Source: an uncultured Lachnospiraceae bacterium
GTDB taxonomy: Bacteria > Bacillota > Clostridia > Lachnospirales > Lachnospiraceae
Direction of reading: 5' to 3'
Assembly: GCA_945919075.1 (NCBI GenBank)
Contig: CAMEIX010000003.1
Span: forward strand, 114,682-178,681
DNA length: 64,000 nt
Part shown: positions 23,973 to 33,464 of the stretch, piece by piece
Numbering within the stretch: the stretch's first letter is position 1
How the letters are laid out: each line of letters starts with the position of its first letter
Program-made: the position numbers and the translations under genes
The notes under the pieces: model-generated
Database searches by the model: none
Seen by the model: the letters and a program-made list of their open reading frames with translations, nothing else
What the model was told of the DNA's origin: nothing

Positions 23973-25091
23973 CTAAATTACATATCTCTCGTTACGTTCC
24001 ACAACAATCTTGATTCCGTCTTCCCCAATATGTGTAGAGTTGGCACGGATGGTATCCCGGCTCTCTACGATGCAGTTTTCAATGTAGCAATTGTCTCCAA
24101 TGTATACATCATTTAAGATAATGGAATTCTTGATGGTACAATTGTTTCCAATATAGGTCTTCTTAAATACAACGGAATTCTCCACCACACCATTGACAAT
24201 ACATCCGCTGGAAATCAGGCTGTTCTTAACCTGTACGCCCACGTTGTATTTTGCGGGTGGAAGATCGTCTACCTTGGAATAAACATCCGGATATTCTTTG
24301 AAGAAATAATTTCTCACATCAGGCTTTAAGAAATCCATGTTGGTTGCATAATAATCTTCCACAGAAGCAATATTTCTCCAATAATCGCGGATCTTGTAAC
24401 CATAGATTTTCTTCATATCCTTATGGCGGATCAGAATATCCCTTACGAAGTCATATCTGTCCTCTTCTGCGCATCTCTCCAGCAATTCAATTAAAAGACG
24501 ACGACGGATTACATAAATACCGCAGGAAATAGTGTTGGTCTTTGCCACGATGGGCTTTTCCTCAAATTCCTCGATGCGGCTTTCTTCGTTCATTTTGATG
24601 GTTCCGAAACGTTCAATATTCATATCCGGCTCCATATCTCTACAGACTACGGTAATATCTGCTTTCTTGTCGATATGATATTCCAGAACTTTATTGAAAT
24701 CCAACTTATAAATTCCGTCACCGGATGCAATTACGACATAAGGTTCGTGGCTCTTCTTTAAGAAATCAAGATTCTGGTAAATTGCATCTGCGGTACCTCT
24801 GTACCAATTGCTGTTGTTGCTTGTAACAGCGGGAGTAAGTACGAAAAGGCCTCCCTGCTTACGTCCGAAGTCCCACCATTTAGAGGAACTTAAATGCTCA
24901 TTTAAGCTTCTGGAGTTGTACTGTGTCAAAACAGCAACTTTCTGGATACGGGAGTTGGACATGCTGCTCAGCGCAAAGTCGATACTTCTGTAACTGCCGG
25001 CCATGGGCATTGCACTGATGGCACGTTTCTGGGACAATTCTCTCATTCTGTGGTTGTTACCACCTGCTAAAATAATTCCGATTGCTCTCAC
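23973..25091 (-). CDS. glgD: GlgD, non-catalytic-type ADP-glucose pyrophosphorylase subunit
   Basis: 372 residues. The nucleotidyltransferase domain ([39 protein letters not shown]) is followed by a left-handed beta-helix ([33 protein letters not shown]). Compared with GlgC the GGxGxRL loop is altered ([10 protein letters not shown]), as expected for the regulatory GlgD partner of Firmicutes. The start is GTG with AGGTGA upstream, 2 bp after the glgC stop. With GlgC it forms the heteromeric enzyme making ADP-glucose for glycogen. Confidence 0.95.
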   Translation of the reverse strand: MRAIGIILAGGNNHRMRELSQKRAISAMPMAGSYRSIDFALSSMSNSRIQKVAVLTQYNSRSLNEHLSSSKWWDFGRKQGGLFVLTPAVTSNNSNWYRGTADAIYQNLDFLKKSHEPYVVIASGDGIYKLDFNKVLEYHIDKKADITVVCRDMEPDMNIERFGTIKMNEESRIEEFEEKPIVAKTNTISCGIYVIRRRLLIELLERCAEEDRYDFVRDILIRHKDMKKIYGYKIRDYWRNIASVEDYYATNMDFLKPDVRNYFFKEYPDVYSKVDDLPPAKYNVGVQVKNSLISSGCIVNGVVENSVVFKKTYIGNNCTIKNSIILNDVYIGDNCYIENCIVESRDTIRANSTHIGEDGIKIVVERNERYVI

Positions 25092-25093
25092 TA

Positions 25094-26362
25094 TTATTCA
25101 CCTGCCTTAATCAATGTTTTACCACTTGCGAGAGTGGAATTTTCGTAGTCGTCCGAAGTAGTAACACCGGAAATAACAGTATTCTTTCCAACGGTAATAC
25201 CTGCCGGGATTACACTCTTTTCTGCAATGGTTACAAGACCATGATTATAAATATGCGGTGCCGTATCATTCTGAACTTCATCACCGATACCCAGTCTTAC
25301 GCCTCCTGCAATGGTAACATTCTCCGCAATAATTGCCTTGTTAACCTCGCATCCACCCGCAATCTCTGTATTATTCATAATGATGGAATCCCTGACTACG
25401 GTATCCTTTCCGATGGTTACGCCGCAGCCGATAACGGAATTGTATACCTTACCGTAGATTTCGCTTCCCTCACCGATGATACTGCGTTCCACCACACTTT
25501 CGCTTGAGAAATACTGGGGAGGAAGAGTATCACTCTTGGTATAAATTTTCCAGTATTCTTCATAGAGATTAAATTCAGGAACAATATCAATAAGCTCCAT
25601 ATTGGCTTCCCAATAGGAGTGTAAGGTTCCTACATCCTTCCAGTAACCGTTGAATTCGTATGCATAGAGAGGAACATTTCTCTCATGGCAGTACGGAATA
25701 ATATGCTTACCAAAGTCCATGCCGGGCTGCTCTTTTTCTGCAAGCAGAGCTGCTTTTAAGGTCTTCCAGTTGAAAATGTATATACCCATACTTGCCAGAT
25801 TGCTTCTGGGCTGTGCAGGCTTTTCCTCAAAATCCACAATCTTGTGATTCTCGTCCGTAATCATGATACCAAAACGGCTTGCCTCTTCCATGGGTACCGG
25901 CATAACGGCAATGGTAACTTCCGCACCGTTAGCTTTGTGGAAGTCAAGCATTACTTCATAATCCATCTTGTAAATGTGGTCCCCGGAAAGAATCAGTATG
26001 TACTCCGGATTGAAGCTGTCCATGTAATCAATATTCTGCAAAATAGCATTTGCAGTACCGGTATACCATTCACTGTTCGTGCTCTTTTCATAAGGAGGCA
26101 AAACAGTAACGCCACCGATATTTCTGTCTAAGTCCCAGGGAATACCGATACCGATATGGGTATTCAGTCTAAGGGGCTGATACTGTGTAAGAACACCTAC
26201 GGTGTCTACACCGGAATTAATACAGTTACTTAAGGGGAAATCGATAATACGATACTTTCCGCCAAATGCAACTGCGGGCTTTGCTACTTTGGATGTCAGA
26301 ACGCCAAGACGGCTCCCCTGACCGCCAGCCAATAGCATGGCTATCATCTCTTTTTTAATCAT
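25094..26362 (-). CDS. glgC: Glucose-1-phosphate adenylyltransferase GlgC
   Basis: 422 residues. [40 protein letters not shown] (N-terminus) and [30 protein letters not shown] and [20 protein letters not shown] complete the active site. A C-terminal beta-helix follows. It makes ADP-glucose from ATP and glucose-1-phosphate, the committed step of glycogen synthesis. The start at 26362 follows AGAGGTGAGAGC. A TATAAT-type -10 is visible about 90 bp upstream on the minus strand. Confidence 0.97.
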   Translation of the reverse strand: MIKKEMIAMLLAGGQGSRLGVLTSKVAKPAVAFGGKYRIIDFPLSNCINSGVDTVGVLTQYQPLRLNTHIGIGIPWDLDRNIGGVTVLPPYEKSTNSEWYTGTANAILQNIDYMDSFNPEYILILSGDHIYKMDYEVMLDFHKANGAEVTIAVMPVPMEEASRFGIMITDENHKIVDFEEKPAQPRSNLASMGIYIFNWKTLKAALLAEKEQPGMDFGKHIIPYCHERNVPLYAYEFNGYWKDVGTLHSYWEANMELIDIVPEFNLYEEYWKIYTKSDTLPPQYFSSESVVERSIIGEGSEIYGKVYNSVIGCGVTIGKDTVVRDSIIMNNTEIAGGCEVNKAIIAENVTIAGGVRLGIGDEVQNDTAPHIYNHGLVTIAEKSVIPAGITVGKNTVISGVTTSDDYENSTLASGKTLIKAGE

Positions 26363-26601
26363 GCTCTCACCTCTTAACAACTAGTCTGATTTAAGAATAG
26401 ACACGAACCCTATCTTAAATGTTAGTCACATTATAACACATCATTTTCAGAAAGAAAACTTTTTTCTATTGATTTTTTACATTTTTTTGCTAACTTTTTC
26501 CATTTTTTTGTGAATTTTAACTATTTTTGTAAATTCAAGTAAAGCTGCCGTAAAGATTTTTCAACATAATGTCCTATTTCTTCCGTTTTCACATTTATTA
26601 T

Positions 26602-26630
26602 TTGTTTTTTCCGCCATATATGCGTATAAT
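26602..26630 (+). promoter_or_regulatory. Putative promoter of murC
   Basis: TTGTTT, 17-bp spacer, TATAAT, 41 bp before the murC ATG. The preceding ~140 bp to glgC are very AT-rich and otherwise featureless. Confidence 0.55.
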
Positions 26631-26671
26631 ATAGGAAGAGCTCATAACATTATGAAATAGGAAGTGTCATT

Positions 26672-28048
26672 ATGTATCAGATTGATTTTAATAAGCCCGC
26701 CCATATCTATTTTGTCGGTATCGGCGGCATCAGCATGAGCGGCCTGGCAGAGGTACTTTTCAGCAAGGGATTCCGCATTTCCGGGTCCGACAGACAGCGT
26801 TCCGCTTTAACCGATTCCCTAAGTGCGAAAGGGATTACTGTATTTTATGGACAAAGAGAAGGAAATATTACAGAAGATATTGACTGTGCCGTATTTACCA
26901 GCGCCATTCATCCGGACAATCCCGAATACGTGGCCATCAAAAGACTTGGGATTCCCTCTCTGACCAGAGCGGAGCTTTTGGGACAGATGATGAAAAATTA
27001 TGCCGTTCCCATTGCCATCAGCGGTACCCATGGCAAAACTACCACAACTTCCATGGTTTCCGAAATACTGCTTGGCGCAGATTTGGACCCCACTTTATCC
27101 ATTGGCGGCATTTACAAATCCATCGGCGGCAACATCCGCATTGGAGGGTCCGGCTATTTTGTAACGGAAGCCTGTGAGTACACCAATAGTTTCTTAAGCT
27201 TTTTCCCCAAAATCGGTATTATCCTTAATATAGAAGAAGATCATCTCGATTTCTTTAAGGATCTTTCTGATATCCGTGCTTCTTTCCGTAAGTTTGCCGA
27301 ACTGTTACCGTCCGACGGAACCTTAATTATTCACAACAGCATTGAGAATCTGACGGAGATTACCGAAGGGCTTGCCTGCAAAGTGGTCACTTTCGGTCTG
27401 ACCGGTGATGCCGATTTTACAGCCCGGGATATTACATATGATGAAACGGGTTGTGCTTCCTTTACCATGATTTCTCACGGTAAGAGTCAGGAAATCCGGT
27501 TACAGGTTCCCGGTATCCACAATGTTGCCAATGCGCTTGCAAGCATGGCACTATCCGATGTCATAGGTGTTCCTGCCGCAGAGGCTGCCGGATTTCTGCA
27601 CCGCTTTACCGGCACCGACAGACGTTTCGAATATAAGGGATCCATTGGCGGTGTAACCGTCATTGATGATTATGCCCACCATCCTACGGAAATCACTGCT
27701 ACCTTAAAGGCTTGTGAAAATTATCCGCACAAGACACTCTGGTGTGTTTTCCAGCCCCATACTTATACACGTACCAAGGCATTCCTTGCAGATTTTGCCA
27801 AAGCGCTTTCTCTTGCAGATAAGGTGGTTCTGGCTGATATTTATGCTGCCAGAGAAACCGATACCTTAGGTATCAGTTCCCGGACCCTGCAGGAAGAAAT
27901 CATTAAATTAGGAAAAGAATGTTACTATTTCCCCTCCTTTGATGAGATTGAAAATTTTTTATTACAAAATTGTATCAACGGTGATTTGTTGATAACTATG
28001 GGAGCCGGAGATGTCCTAAAAATTGGCGAAAGCATTCTCGGAAAATGA
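26672..28048 (+). CDS. murC: UDP-N-acetylmuramate--L-alanine ligase MurC
   Basis: 458 residues. N-terminal Rossmann domain HIYFVGIGGISMSGLAEVL; ATP P-loop AISGTHGKTTTTSMVSEIL (about 115-133); EACEYTNSFLSFFP; NIEEDHLDFF; and DDYAHHPTEI in the C-terminal domain. It adds L-Ala to UDP-MurNAc in the cytoplasm. It stands alone and is not within a dcw cluster; a terminator built from DnaA-box-like sequence follows. Confidence 0.96.
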   Translation: MYQIDFNKPAHIYFVGIGGISMSGLAEVLFSKGFRISGSDRQRSALTDSLSAKGITVFYGQREGNITEDIDCAVFTSAIHPDNPEYVAIKRLGIPSLTRAELLGQMMKNYAVPIAISGTHGKTTTTSMVSEILLGADLDPTLSIGGIYKSIGGNIRIGGSGYFVTEACEYTNSFLSFFPKIGIILNIEEDHLDFFKDLSDIRASFRKFAELLPSDGTLIIHNSIENLTEITEGLACKVVTFGLTGDADFTARDITYDETGCASFTMISHGKSQEIRLQVPGIHNVANALASMALSDVIGVPAAEAAGFLHRFTGTDRRFEYKGSIGGVTVIDDYAHHPTEITATLKACENYPHKTLWCVFQPHTYTRTKAFLADFAKALSLADKVVLADIYAARETDTLGISSRTLQEEIIKLGKECYYFPSFDEIENFLLQNCINGDLLITMGAGDVLKIGESILGK

Positions 28049-28195
28049 TTGTCCACAATATCCACAATTTTGGGTGCAAAAAGGTGCATCGGAGTTGTGG
28101 ATATTTTTCTTTTTTCAGTGGATAAAAAAGATTGCCTTTTTTATAGAAAAACAAGGCCTTTCAAAAAATAATCCACATTTTCCACCGTTTCCACA
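28049..28195. promoter_or_regulatory. DnaA-box-like cluster upstream of dnaD-dnaI
   Basis: Seven 9-mers close to TTATCCACA lie within 147 bp: TTGTCCACA (28049), ATATCCACA (28058), its reverse (28096-28104), TTATCCACT reversed (28117-28125), TAATCCACA (28169), TTTTCCACC (28178) and GTTTCCACA (28187). The first five differ by one base from consensus. The site lies directly upstream of the helicase-loader genes, so DnaA control of their expression or titration of DnaA is likely. Confidence 0.65.
28057..28112 (+). terminator. murC terminator overlapping DnaA-box-like repeats
   Basis: AATATCCACAA (28057-28067) pairs perfectly with TTGTGGATATT (28095-28105), followed by TTTTTCTTTTTT. The two stem arms are themselves DnaA-box-like. 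Confidence 0.65.
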
Positions 28196-28321
28196 TAGGC
28201 TCCCAAACCCAGTGTTTTCAAGGCTTTCCGGCAAATCGGCTATTTCTTTTTTGAGGGAAGTGTGCTATACTTTGACTTGCTAAAAAATGGACAGCAAAGA
28301 CTGTCAGATGGTGAGTGAGTT

Positions 28322-29419
28322 ATGGGTAAGTTAACAATTTCCAAAAACAAAGGTATGGATGCCACAATTATTTCCAATACCTTTATTGACGAATACATGG
28401 AGGATGCCAACGATGCGCAGATTAAAATATATCTGTATTTAAGTCGTATGCTGGGCGCCGGTCTTTCTACCAGTGTGTCCGAAATCTCCGACAAATTCAA
28501 TTATACGGAGAAGGATGTTATGCGTTCCTTAAAATATTGGGAGAAAGCGCATGTCATGACCTTAGAATATGATGAATCCAAAAATCTGACCGGTATCCGT
28601 CTGGAGAATCTTTTGTCCCAGACCCGTAATAGTACTCCTTCTGTTTTAAATGAGACAAGCATGGAGACGGAGTCCCCAAAGCCTGCCCCGGTAGTGTCCA
28701 TTGTGACCAGGCAGGTAGAAAGCAGGGAAACCGTACCGGAAGTACCTGAAGAAGACCCCTTTGCGAAGCCTTCTTACTCTGCCGATGATCTTCGTTCCTT
28801 TAAGGACCGTGAGAACACCCGTCAGCTTTTCTTTATTGCCGAATCCTATATCGGTAAGCCGTTAACTCCCGGCGATATGAAGTCCATTCTGTACTTTTCG
28901 GACTGCCTGCATTTTTCTGATGATCTTATCGATTACCTGATCCAGTACTGTGTGGACCGGGGCAAAAAGGATTTCAAGTACATAGAGGCGGTTGCCATAA
29001 GCTGGGCAAAATCCGGTGTAACCACCCCCAAACAGGCAGAAAAGTTTGCCACCAAATATGACAAATCCGTATATACCATTATGAAAGACCTTGGCAGAAA
29101 CGGCTCCCCCACCGGGAAGGAATTAGAGTATATTAACCGCTGGCTGAAGGAATATGCTTTTTCCCAGGATATCATTGCAGAAGCCTGCGAACGTACCGTA
29201 CTCGCCACCAACAGTCATCGTTTTGAGTATGCAGAGGGTATTTTAAGCAATTGGAAAAAGGAAAACGTCAAGAAAAAATCCGATATCCAGAAGGTGGACG
29301 ATCTCTATCAGAAACATCGCCAGGCTAAGTCCCCCGCCTCCGGTCCCAACCGTTTTAACCAGTTCGTACAAAGAGATTACAATTTTGACGAATTAGAAGC
29401 AAAACTGCTTAGCAAGTAA
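28322..29419 (+). CDS. dnaD: DnaD-domain replication initiation protein
   Basis: 365 residues. A winged-helix N-terminal part (about 15-85: DAQIKIYLYLSRMLGAGLSTSVSEISDKFNYTEKDVMRSLKYWEKAHVMTL) is followed by a Pro/Glu-rich linker and two DnaD/DnaB-II repeats (IAESYIGKPLTPGDMKSILYFSDCLHFSDDLIDYLIQYC; VYTIMKDLGRNGSPTGKELEYINRWLKEYAFSQDIIAEAC). YxxxIxxxW-like residues occur in the second. It remodels DNA and helps load replicative helicase with the DnaI-like protein 12 bp downstream. Two DnaD repeats are more than in Bacillus DnaD and resemble DnaB. Confidence 0.88.
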   Translation: MGKLTISKNKGMDATIISNTFIDEYMEDANDAQIKIYLYLSRMLGAGLSTSVSEISDKFNYTEKDVMRSLKYWEKAHVMTLEYDESKNLTGIRLENLLSQTRNSTPSVLNETSMETESPKPAPVVSIVTRQVESRETVPEVPEEDPFAKPSYSADDLRSFKDRENTRQLFFIAESYIGKPLTPGDMKSILYFSDCLHFSDDLIDYLIQYCVDRGKKDFKYIEAVAISWAKSGVTTPKQAEKFATKYDKSVYTIMKDLGRNGSPTGKELEYINRWLKEYAFSQDIIAEACERTVLATNSHRFEYAEGILSNWKKENVKKKSDIQKVDDLYQKHRQAKSPASGPNRFNQFVQRDYNFDELEAKLLSK

Positions 29420-29431
29420 AAGGAGAATCCC

Positions 29432-30391
29432 TTGAGTCTTACGAATTCGCAATATGACGCTATTATGCGTGAATATGATCAGATACAATTAAGAAACCGA
29501 CAGATTCTTGCAGAGCGGACTAAAGAAGTGGAACGGGCAATTCCCGATTATGACAGGACATGTGCGGAGATTGCCTCCCTTTCCGTAGAATACGGAAAAC
29601 AATATGTATCCGGCGAGATTACCAATCTGGATGAATACCACCGGAAAATGAATGAGCTTTCTTATAGGAAAAAGATGCTTTTAGAGGAGGCCGGATTTCC
29701 CTGCGACTATCTGGAGCCTGTCTACACATGTCCCGATTGCAAAGATACCGGCTATGTGGACGGAAAGCGTTGTCTTTGCCTGGAAAAGAGAATCATTAAT
29801 GTTCTCTATTCCCAGAGCAACTTAGATCAGGTGCTTTCCACCGAGAATTTCTCTTCTTTGTCCTATGATTATTATTCCGGAGAGGACCTTGCCAATTTCC
29901 GGAAGGCTGTGGAAAGCAGTTTTTCCTTTGTAAAGAATTTTCATGTGGAATACCAGAATCTTTTGTTTTACGGCGCAGTGGGTACCGGAAAATCATTTCT
30001 TTCCAACTGTATTGCCCGTGAAATATTGAATTTGGGCTATTCCGTCATATATTTTTCAGCTTCCGGGCTGTTTGAACTGTTAGCACGGTATGCTTTTGAC
30101 GCCAATCAAAAAGAAATGCTTTACAAAACCTTAGAAGACCTATACAATTGTGATTTGGTAATTATAGATGATCTGGGTACGGAAATGACCAACAACTTTT
30201 CCAATTCTCACCTGTTTACTTTCTTAAACGAAAGAAATCTGCGTAAGAAGCCCACCATAATTTCTACCAATCTCAGCCTGAGTGAGCTGAAAGATCGTTA
30301 TTCCGAGCGGATCTTTTCCCGCCTGACCAACCAGTTTACTTTCCGTAAATTGTCCGGCTCCGATATCCGCGTCTTAAAAAATATAACGTAA
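29432..30391 (+). CDS. DnaI/DnaC-like helicase loader ATPase
   Basis: 319 residues. The N-terminal helical region (1-95) leads to a zinc-finger-like CPDCKDTGYVDGKRCLCLEKR (about 97-117), then an AAA+ domain with Walker A GAVGTGKSFL (about 182-191), Walker B LVIIDDLGTE, and an arginine sensor in FSRLTNQF. It loads DnaB-type helicase onto DNA. The start is TTG, preceded by AAAGGAG. The Cys motif sits where Bacillus DnaI has its zinc domain. Operon partner of dnaD. Confidence 0.9.
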   Translation: MSLTNSQYDAIMREYDQIQLRNRQILAERTKEVERAIPDYDRTCAEIASLSVEYGKQYVSGEITNLDEYHRKMNELSYRKKMLLEEAGFPCDYLEPVYTCPDCKDTGYVDGKRCLCLEKRIINVLYSQSNLDQVLSTENFSSLSYDYYSGEDLANFRKAVESSFSFVKNFHVEYQNLLFYGAVGTGKSFLSNCIAREILNLGYSVIYFSASGLFELLARYAFDANQKEMLYKTLEDLYNCDLVIIDDLGTEMTNNFSNSHLFTFLNERNLRKKPTIISTNLSLSELKDRYSERIFSRLTNQFTFRKLSGSDIRVLKNIT

Positions 30392-30416
30392 TGACAAGAA
30401 AGTGAGGACTTTTTTC

Positions 30417-31604
30417 ATGATTAATCGTGAAGAAAAACGTAACCTGGAAACCATTCCCGTGGGCAGTCTCGGCATCATTGCATTAAAGAGCTGCCAGCCC
30501 CTGGGCGAGAAGATTGACAAATATCTGGTTAAATGGAGAACCGAAAGAGAAAGCGAGCACAAGGACAGCCTTGCATTTGCCGGCTATCAGAGAGATTCCT
30601 ACCTGTTAAAGACCAATGTTCCACGTTTTGGTTCCGGTGAAGCGAAAGGTGTTATTTTAGAATCGGTACGTGGCGACGACTTATACCTTTTGGTGGATGT
30701 GGCAAACTACAGTCTGACCTATTCTCTTTGCGGACACGAAAATCATATGTCCCCCGATGATCACTATCAGGATTTAAAGCGTATTATTGCGGCAGTTGGC
30801 GGTAAGGCAAGAAGAATTACCGTTATTATGCCCTTCCTCTATGAAAGCAGACAGCACAAGCGCACCTCAAGAGAATCACTTGACTGCGCACTGGCACTTC
30901 AGGAACTGGTTCGTATGGGCGTGGATAACATCATTACCTTCGACGCACATGATCCCCGGGTACAGAATGCGATTCCTCTCCATGGTTTCGAAACCGTACA
31001 GCCTGCATACCAGTTTATTAAGGGCTTGCTTAAGAATGTAAAGGACTTGAACATTGATTCCGATCACATGATGGTTATCAGCCCGGATGAAGGCGGAATG
31101 AGCCGTGCAATCTACATTGCAAACGTACTCGGTCTGGATATGGGTATGTTCTACAAGCGTCGTGACTACACCAAGGTTGTAAACGGACGTAACCCCATTG
31201 TTGCACACGAATTCTTAGGTTCCAGCGTAGAAGGAAAGGATATGATCATCATTGATGACATGATTTCTTCCGGAGAAAGCGTACTCGAGGTTGCAGCCGA
31301 ACTAAAGGAAAGAAAAGCCAACAAAATCTTTGTATTTTCTACCTTTGGTCTTTTTACAAACGGTTTGGACAAATTTGACAGAGCTTATGAAAACGGTGTC
31401 ATTACCAAAGTCCTTACCACCAATCTGGTATACCAGACTCCCGAACTTTTAAGCCGTGAATGGTATATCAACTGTGATATGAGCAAATATATTGCCTATA
31501 TTATCGATACCCTGAACCACGATTCTTCCATCAGTGATCTCTTAAATCCGAATGAAAGAATCCAGAACATCGTTGCCCGTTATCGCAGAGGCGAACTGGA
31601 CTAA
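30417..31604 (+). CDS. prs: Ribose-phosphate pyrophosphokinase
   Basis: 395 residues, longer than the usual ~315. The Rossmann halves and PRPP loop IIIDDMISSGESVLEVAAELKERKANKIFVFSTFGLF (about 282-318) are clear, as are RGDDLYLLVDVANY and ITVIMPFLYESRQHKRTSRES. It makes PRPP from ribose-5-phosphate and ATP. An N-terminal extension of about 75 residues and a C-terminal extension set it apart from standard Prs, a form seen in Clostridia. The start at 30417 has GTGAGG upstream; it lies 25 bp behind the DnaI-like gene. Confidence 0.88.
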   Translation: MINREEKRNLETIPVGSLGIIALKSCQPLGEKIDKYLVKWRTERESEHKDSLAFAGYQRDSYLLKTNVPRFGSGEAKGVILESVRGDDLYLLVDVANYSLTYSLCGHENHMSPDDHYQDLKRIIAAVGGKARRITVIMPFLYESRQHKRTSRESLDCALALQELVRMGVDNIITFDAHDPRVQNAIPLHGFETVQPAYQFIKGLLKNVKDLNIDSDHMMVISPDEGGMSRAIYIANVLGLDMGMFYKRRDYTKVVNGRNPIVAHEFLGSSVEGKDMIIIDDMISSGESVLEVAAELKERKANKIFVFSTFGLFTNGLDKFDRAYENGVITKVLTTNLVYQTPELLSREWYINCDMSKYIAYIIDTLNHDSSISDLLNPNERIQNIVARYRRGELD

Positions 31605-31645
31605 TTTATAACAGAATTATATTGGGCCATCCCGATTTACAAGAA

Positions 31646-31694
31646 AGAATCTCGCTTGCGAGATTCTCGCGCCGAGCGCGGTCGCTTTTGCGAC
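31646..31694. other. GC-rich tandem hairpins between prs and queT
   Basis: AGAATCTCG-CTTG-CGAGATTCT (31646-31667) is followed by GTCGC-TTTT-GCGAC (31681-31694) and more CG-rich half-palindromes (GCGCGAGTGCGC) up to about 31735. The composition is unlike the surrounding DNA. There is no U-run behind the first stem; it may still end prs transcripts or be a dispersed repeat. Confidence 0.5.
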
Positions 31695-31760
31695 ATGATT
31701 CCTATCGCGCGAGTGCGCATCCTTAGCGGAGCGTTTTTGGGAGATAATGCTTTTAACCCC

Positions 31761-31788
31761 TTGACAGCACCCCAATTTTCAGTATAAT
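31761..31788 (+). promoter_or_regulatory. Promoter of queT
   Basis: Perfect TTGACA and TATAAT with a 16-bp spacer, giving a leader of about 90 nt before the queT ATG. Confidence 0.75.
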
Positions 31789-31794
31789 AAACCT

Positions 31795-31871
31795 TTGGAA
31801 ATGCCTGTGAATTCAAGGTTTTCCGGAAATACACGGTGAGTTCGAGACCTTCCTCACCTAAAACAAAACTA
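31795..31871 (+). ncRNA. Structured queT leader, candidate preQ1-type riboswitch
   Basis: The leader can form CCTT...AAGG and GGTGAG...CTCACC stems around a CCGGAAATACACGG core, just before the AGGAG site. QueT leaders often carry preQ1 riboswitches. The class cannot be settled by eye; the core seems nearer preQ1-III than class I. Confidence 0.45.
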
Positions 31872-31884
31872 CAGGAGAACAAAA

Positions 31885-32379
31885 ATGAAAAACAAAAAAA
31901 TCTTATTTATCACCCAGGCTGCTATGATTGCAGCTCTTTATGTCGTTCTGACATTTCTCGCAAGTGCTTTTGGATTAGCCTCCGGCGTCATTCAGGTGCG
32001 CCTTTCCGAAATGCTTACCGTACTCCCCTTTTTCACGCCGGCTGCAATTCCCGGGCTCTATATCGGCTGTATTCTATCCAACTGGTTAACCGGCGGCTGC
32101 CTTTTAGACATTTTTGTCGGCAGTCTGGCAACATTAATCGGTGCCGTGCTGGCTTATCTGCTCCGCAAGCAAAAATGGCTCGTACCCCTCCCCAACATCC
32201 TGGCAAATGCCATTATCGTACCCTTTGTACTCATTTACGGATATGGTTTTCACGATGCGTGGTGGTTCCTCTTTTTAACCGTCGGTGCCGGGGAAGTGAT
32301 TTCCTGCGGAGTTCTTGGTATGATACTCCTTTTCGCACTGAAGAAATATGCCCGTGTCATTTTCGGAGAAACAAAATAA
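31885..32379 (+). CDS. queT: Queuosine precursor transporter QueT
   Basis: 164 residues with five to six hydrophobic helices, the S-component size of ECF transporters. AAMIAALYVVLTFLASAFGLASGVIQVRLSEMLTVLPFFTPAAIPGLYIGC is the family signature. It captures preQ1 or a related precursor for use with a shared ECF energising module. ACAGGAG precedes the ATG. The only queuosine gene in this window, suggesting salvage. Confidence 0.9.
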   Translation: MKNKKILFITQAAMIAALYVVLTFLASAFGLASGVIQVRLSEMLTVLPFFTPAAIPGLYIGCILSNWLTGGCLLDIFVGSLATLIGAVLAYLLRKQKWLVPLPNILANAIIVPFVLIYGYGFHDAWWFLFLTVGAGEVISCGVLGMILLFALKKYARVIFGETK

Positions 32380-32400
32380 TGTGCGGGTATCTATGACGTA

Positions 32401-32455
32401 AAATCATGAAATTTGTATCCCTTATTTCAGAAAAGGGATACAAATTTCATGATTT
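32401..32455. terminator. Perfect long hairpin between queT and DUF3592 gene
   Basis: Arms 32401-32423 and 32433-32455 are perfectly complementary over 23 bp with a 9-nt loop. The right arm contains the stop codon (32447) of the convergent DUF3592 gene. It probably serves both genes, although U-runs are weak. Confidence 0.7.
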
Positions 32456-33322
32456 CTTTGTCACGCTAAGTATAACATTCCTTATTCCCAGATATACGGC
32501 GAATGCACCTACTCCCATAAATACTATGCCAAATAGCATTCCAAAGAATCCGGCCGTGATTAAAACTATTAATCCTGCTCCAAAGAAAATTGCACCTAAA
32601 AGAATTATTTTTACAACGGAAGCGATTGACACTACACTGCCAACTACATTCACAACCTTTTTCCCTCGATTATAATTTCCTGTATCTTTCAACCACTCAG
32701 ACTGTTTATTTCCTTTCGGATATTTACTTTCCTTCCAGACCATATACTTCTTATCAAGCCCTGTCATCTCCATCAGACTGTTACAAATCATCCACACTCC
32801 CAGAAGTGGAAATATGAGCACAATCACTTTCCATACAGCAAATCCCGGCGCTGAAAATATCATTCCTAACCCCATGAGAGTAAGACCTGTACCCAGTGGA
32901 ATTAGTTTTAACCTGGTGCGAACCCCCATTATTCCTATGAAAACGAGTAAAAATCCCAAGCCAACAAAGAATAGCAGTTTACCTGTTCCATCATTTTCCT
33001 GATCACAGATGGCATCGGCCGGATCTTCGGGATTGTAATAGATAATTACACCTCTGCCGATTTTTGGCTTTGCACTACTGTAAGAACCTGTTATCGTGTA
33101 ATGATTTGCTCCAACCAGATACTCATACACCGGTGCATATATAATCTCGCTTCCTCCATCTTCTCTTCTTGTTTCATAAGACGTAATGTTCCCGGAACAC
33201 TCTGTAAATCTATTCATTTTGTCACGAATCTGATACTCCGTATAAACTCCGTAACCCATTGAGACCACACAAATAATGACAAATATGGAAACAAATAAAT
33301 AGTTTTTATTAATCTTCCCCAT
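32447..33322 (-). CDS. DUF3592 membrane protein
   Basis: 291 residues. A first membrane helix (about 8-27) is followed by an extracytoplasmic DUF3592 domain (FTECSGNITSYETRREDGGSEIIYAPVYEYLVGANHYTITGSYSSAKPKIGRGVIIYYNPEDPADAIC). Then come four to five further helices. The GxxVxVYYNPxDP motif is typical. Function unknown. AGGTGT precedes the ATG. Flanked by the convergent queT and a hairpin element; not obviously in an operon. Confidence 0.75.
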   Translation of the reverse strand: MGKINKNYLFVSIFVIICVVSMGYGVYTEYQIRDKMNRFTECSGNITSYETRREDGGSEIIYAPVYEYLVGANHYTITGSYSSAKPKIGRGVIIYYNPEDPADAICDQENDGTGKLLFFVGLGFLLVFIGIMGVRTRLKLIPLGTGLTLMGLGMIFSAPGFAVWKVIVLIFPLLGVWMICNSLMEMTGLDKKYMVWKESKYPKGNKQSEWLKDTGNYNRGKKVVNVVGSVVSIASVVKIILLGAIFFGAGLIVLITAGFFGMLFGIVFMGVGAFAVYLGIRNVILSVTKKS

Positions 33323-33464
33323 CTATACACCTCACATAATAAACTACGTTGCATATTTCTACAGGCATCATCCCTTTTATCCATCATTTTAATACATTTT
33401 GATGTATAAACTGTGACCTATTAATCTCAAGAAAAAGAATGCTTTCTATCAAAAGTATGAACAC

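Noticed and set aside
28049..28195. Chromosomal origin oriC
   Set aside because: Boxes are present but dnaA, dnaN, rpmH and an AT-rich unwinding region are not; the site fits a regulatory cluster.
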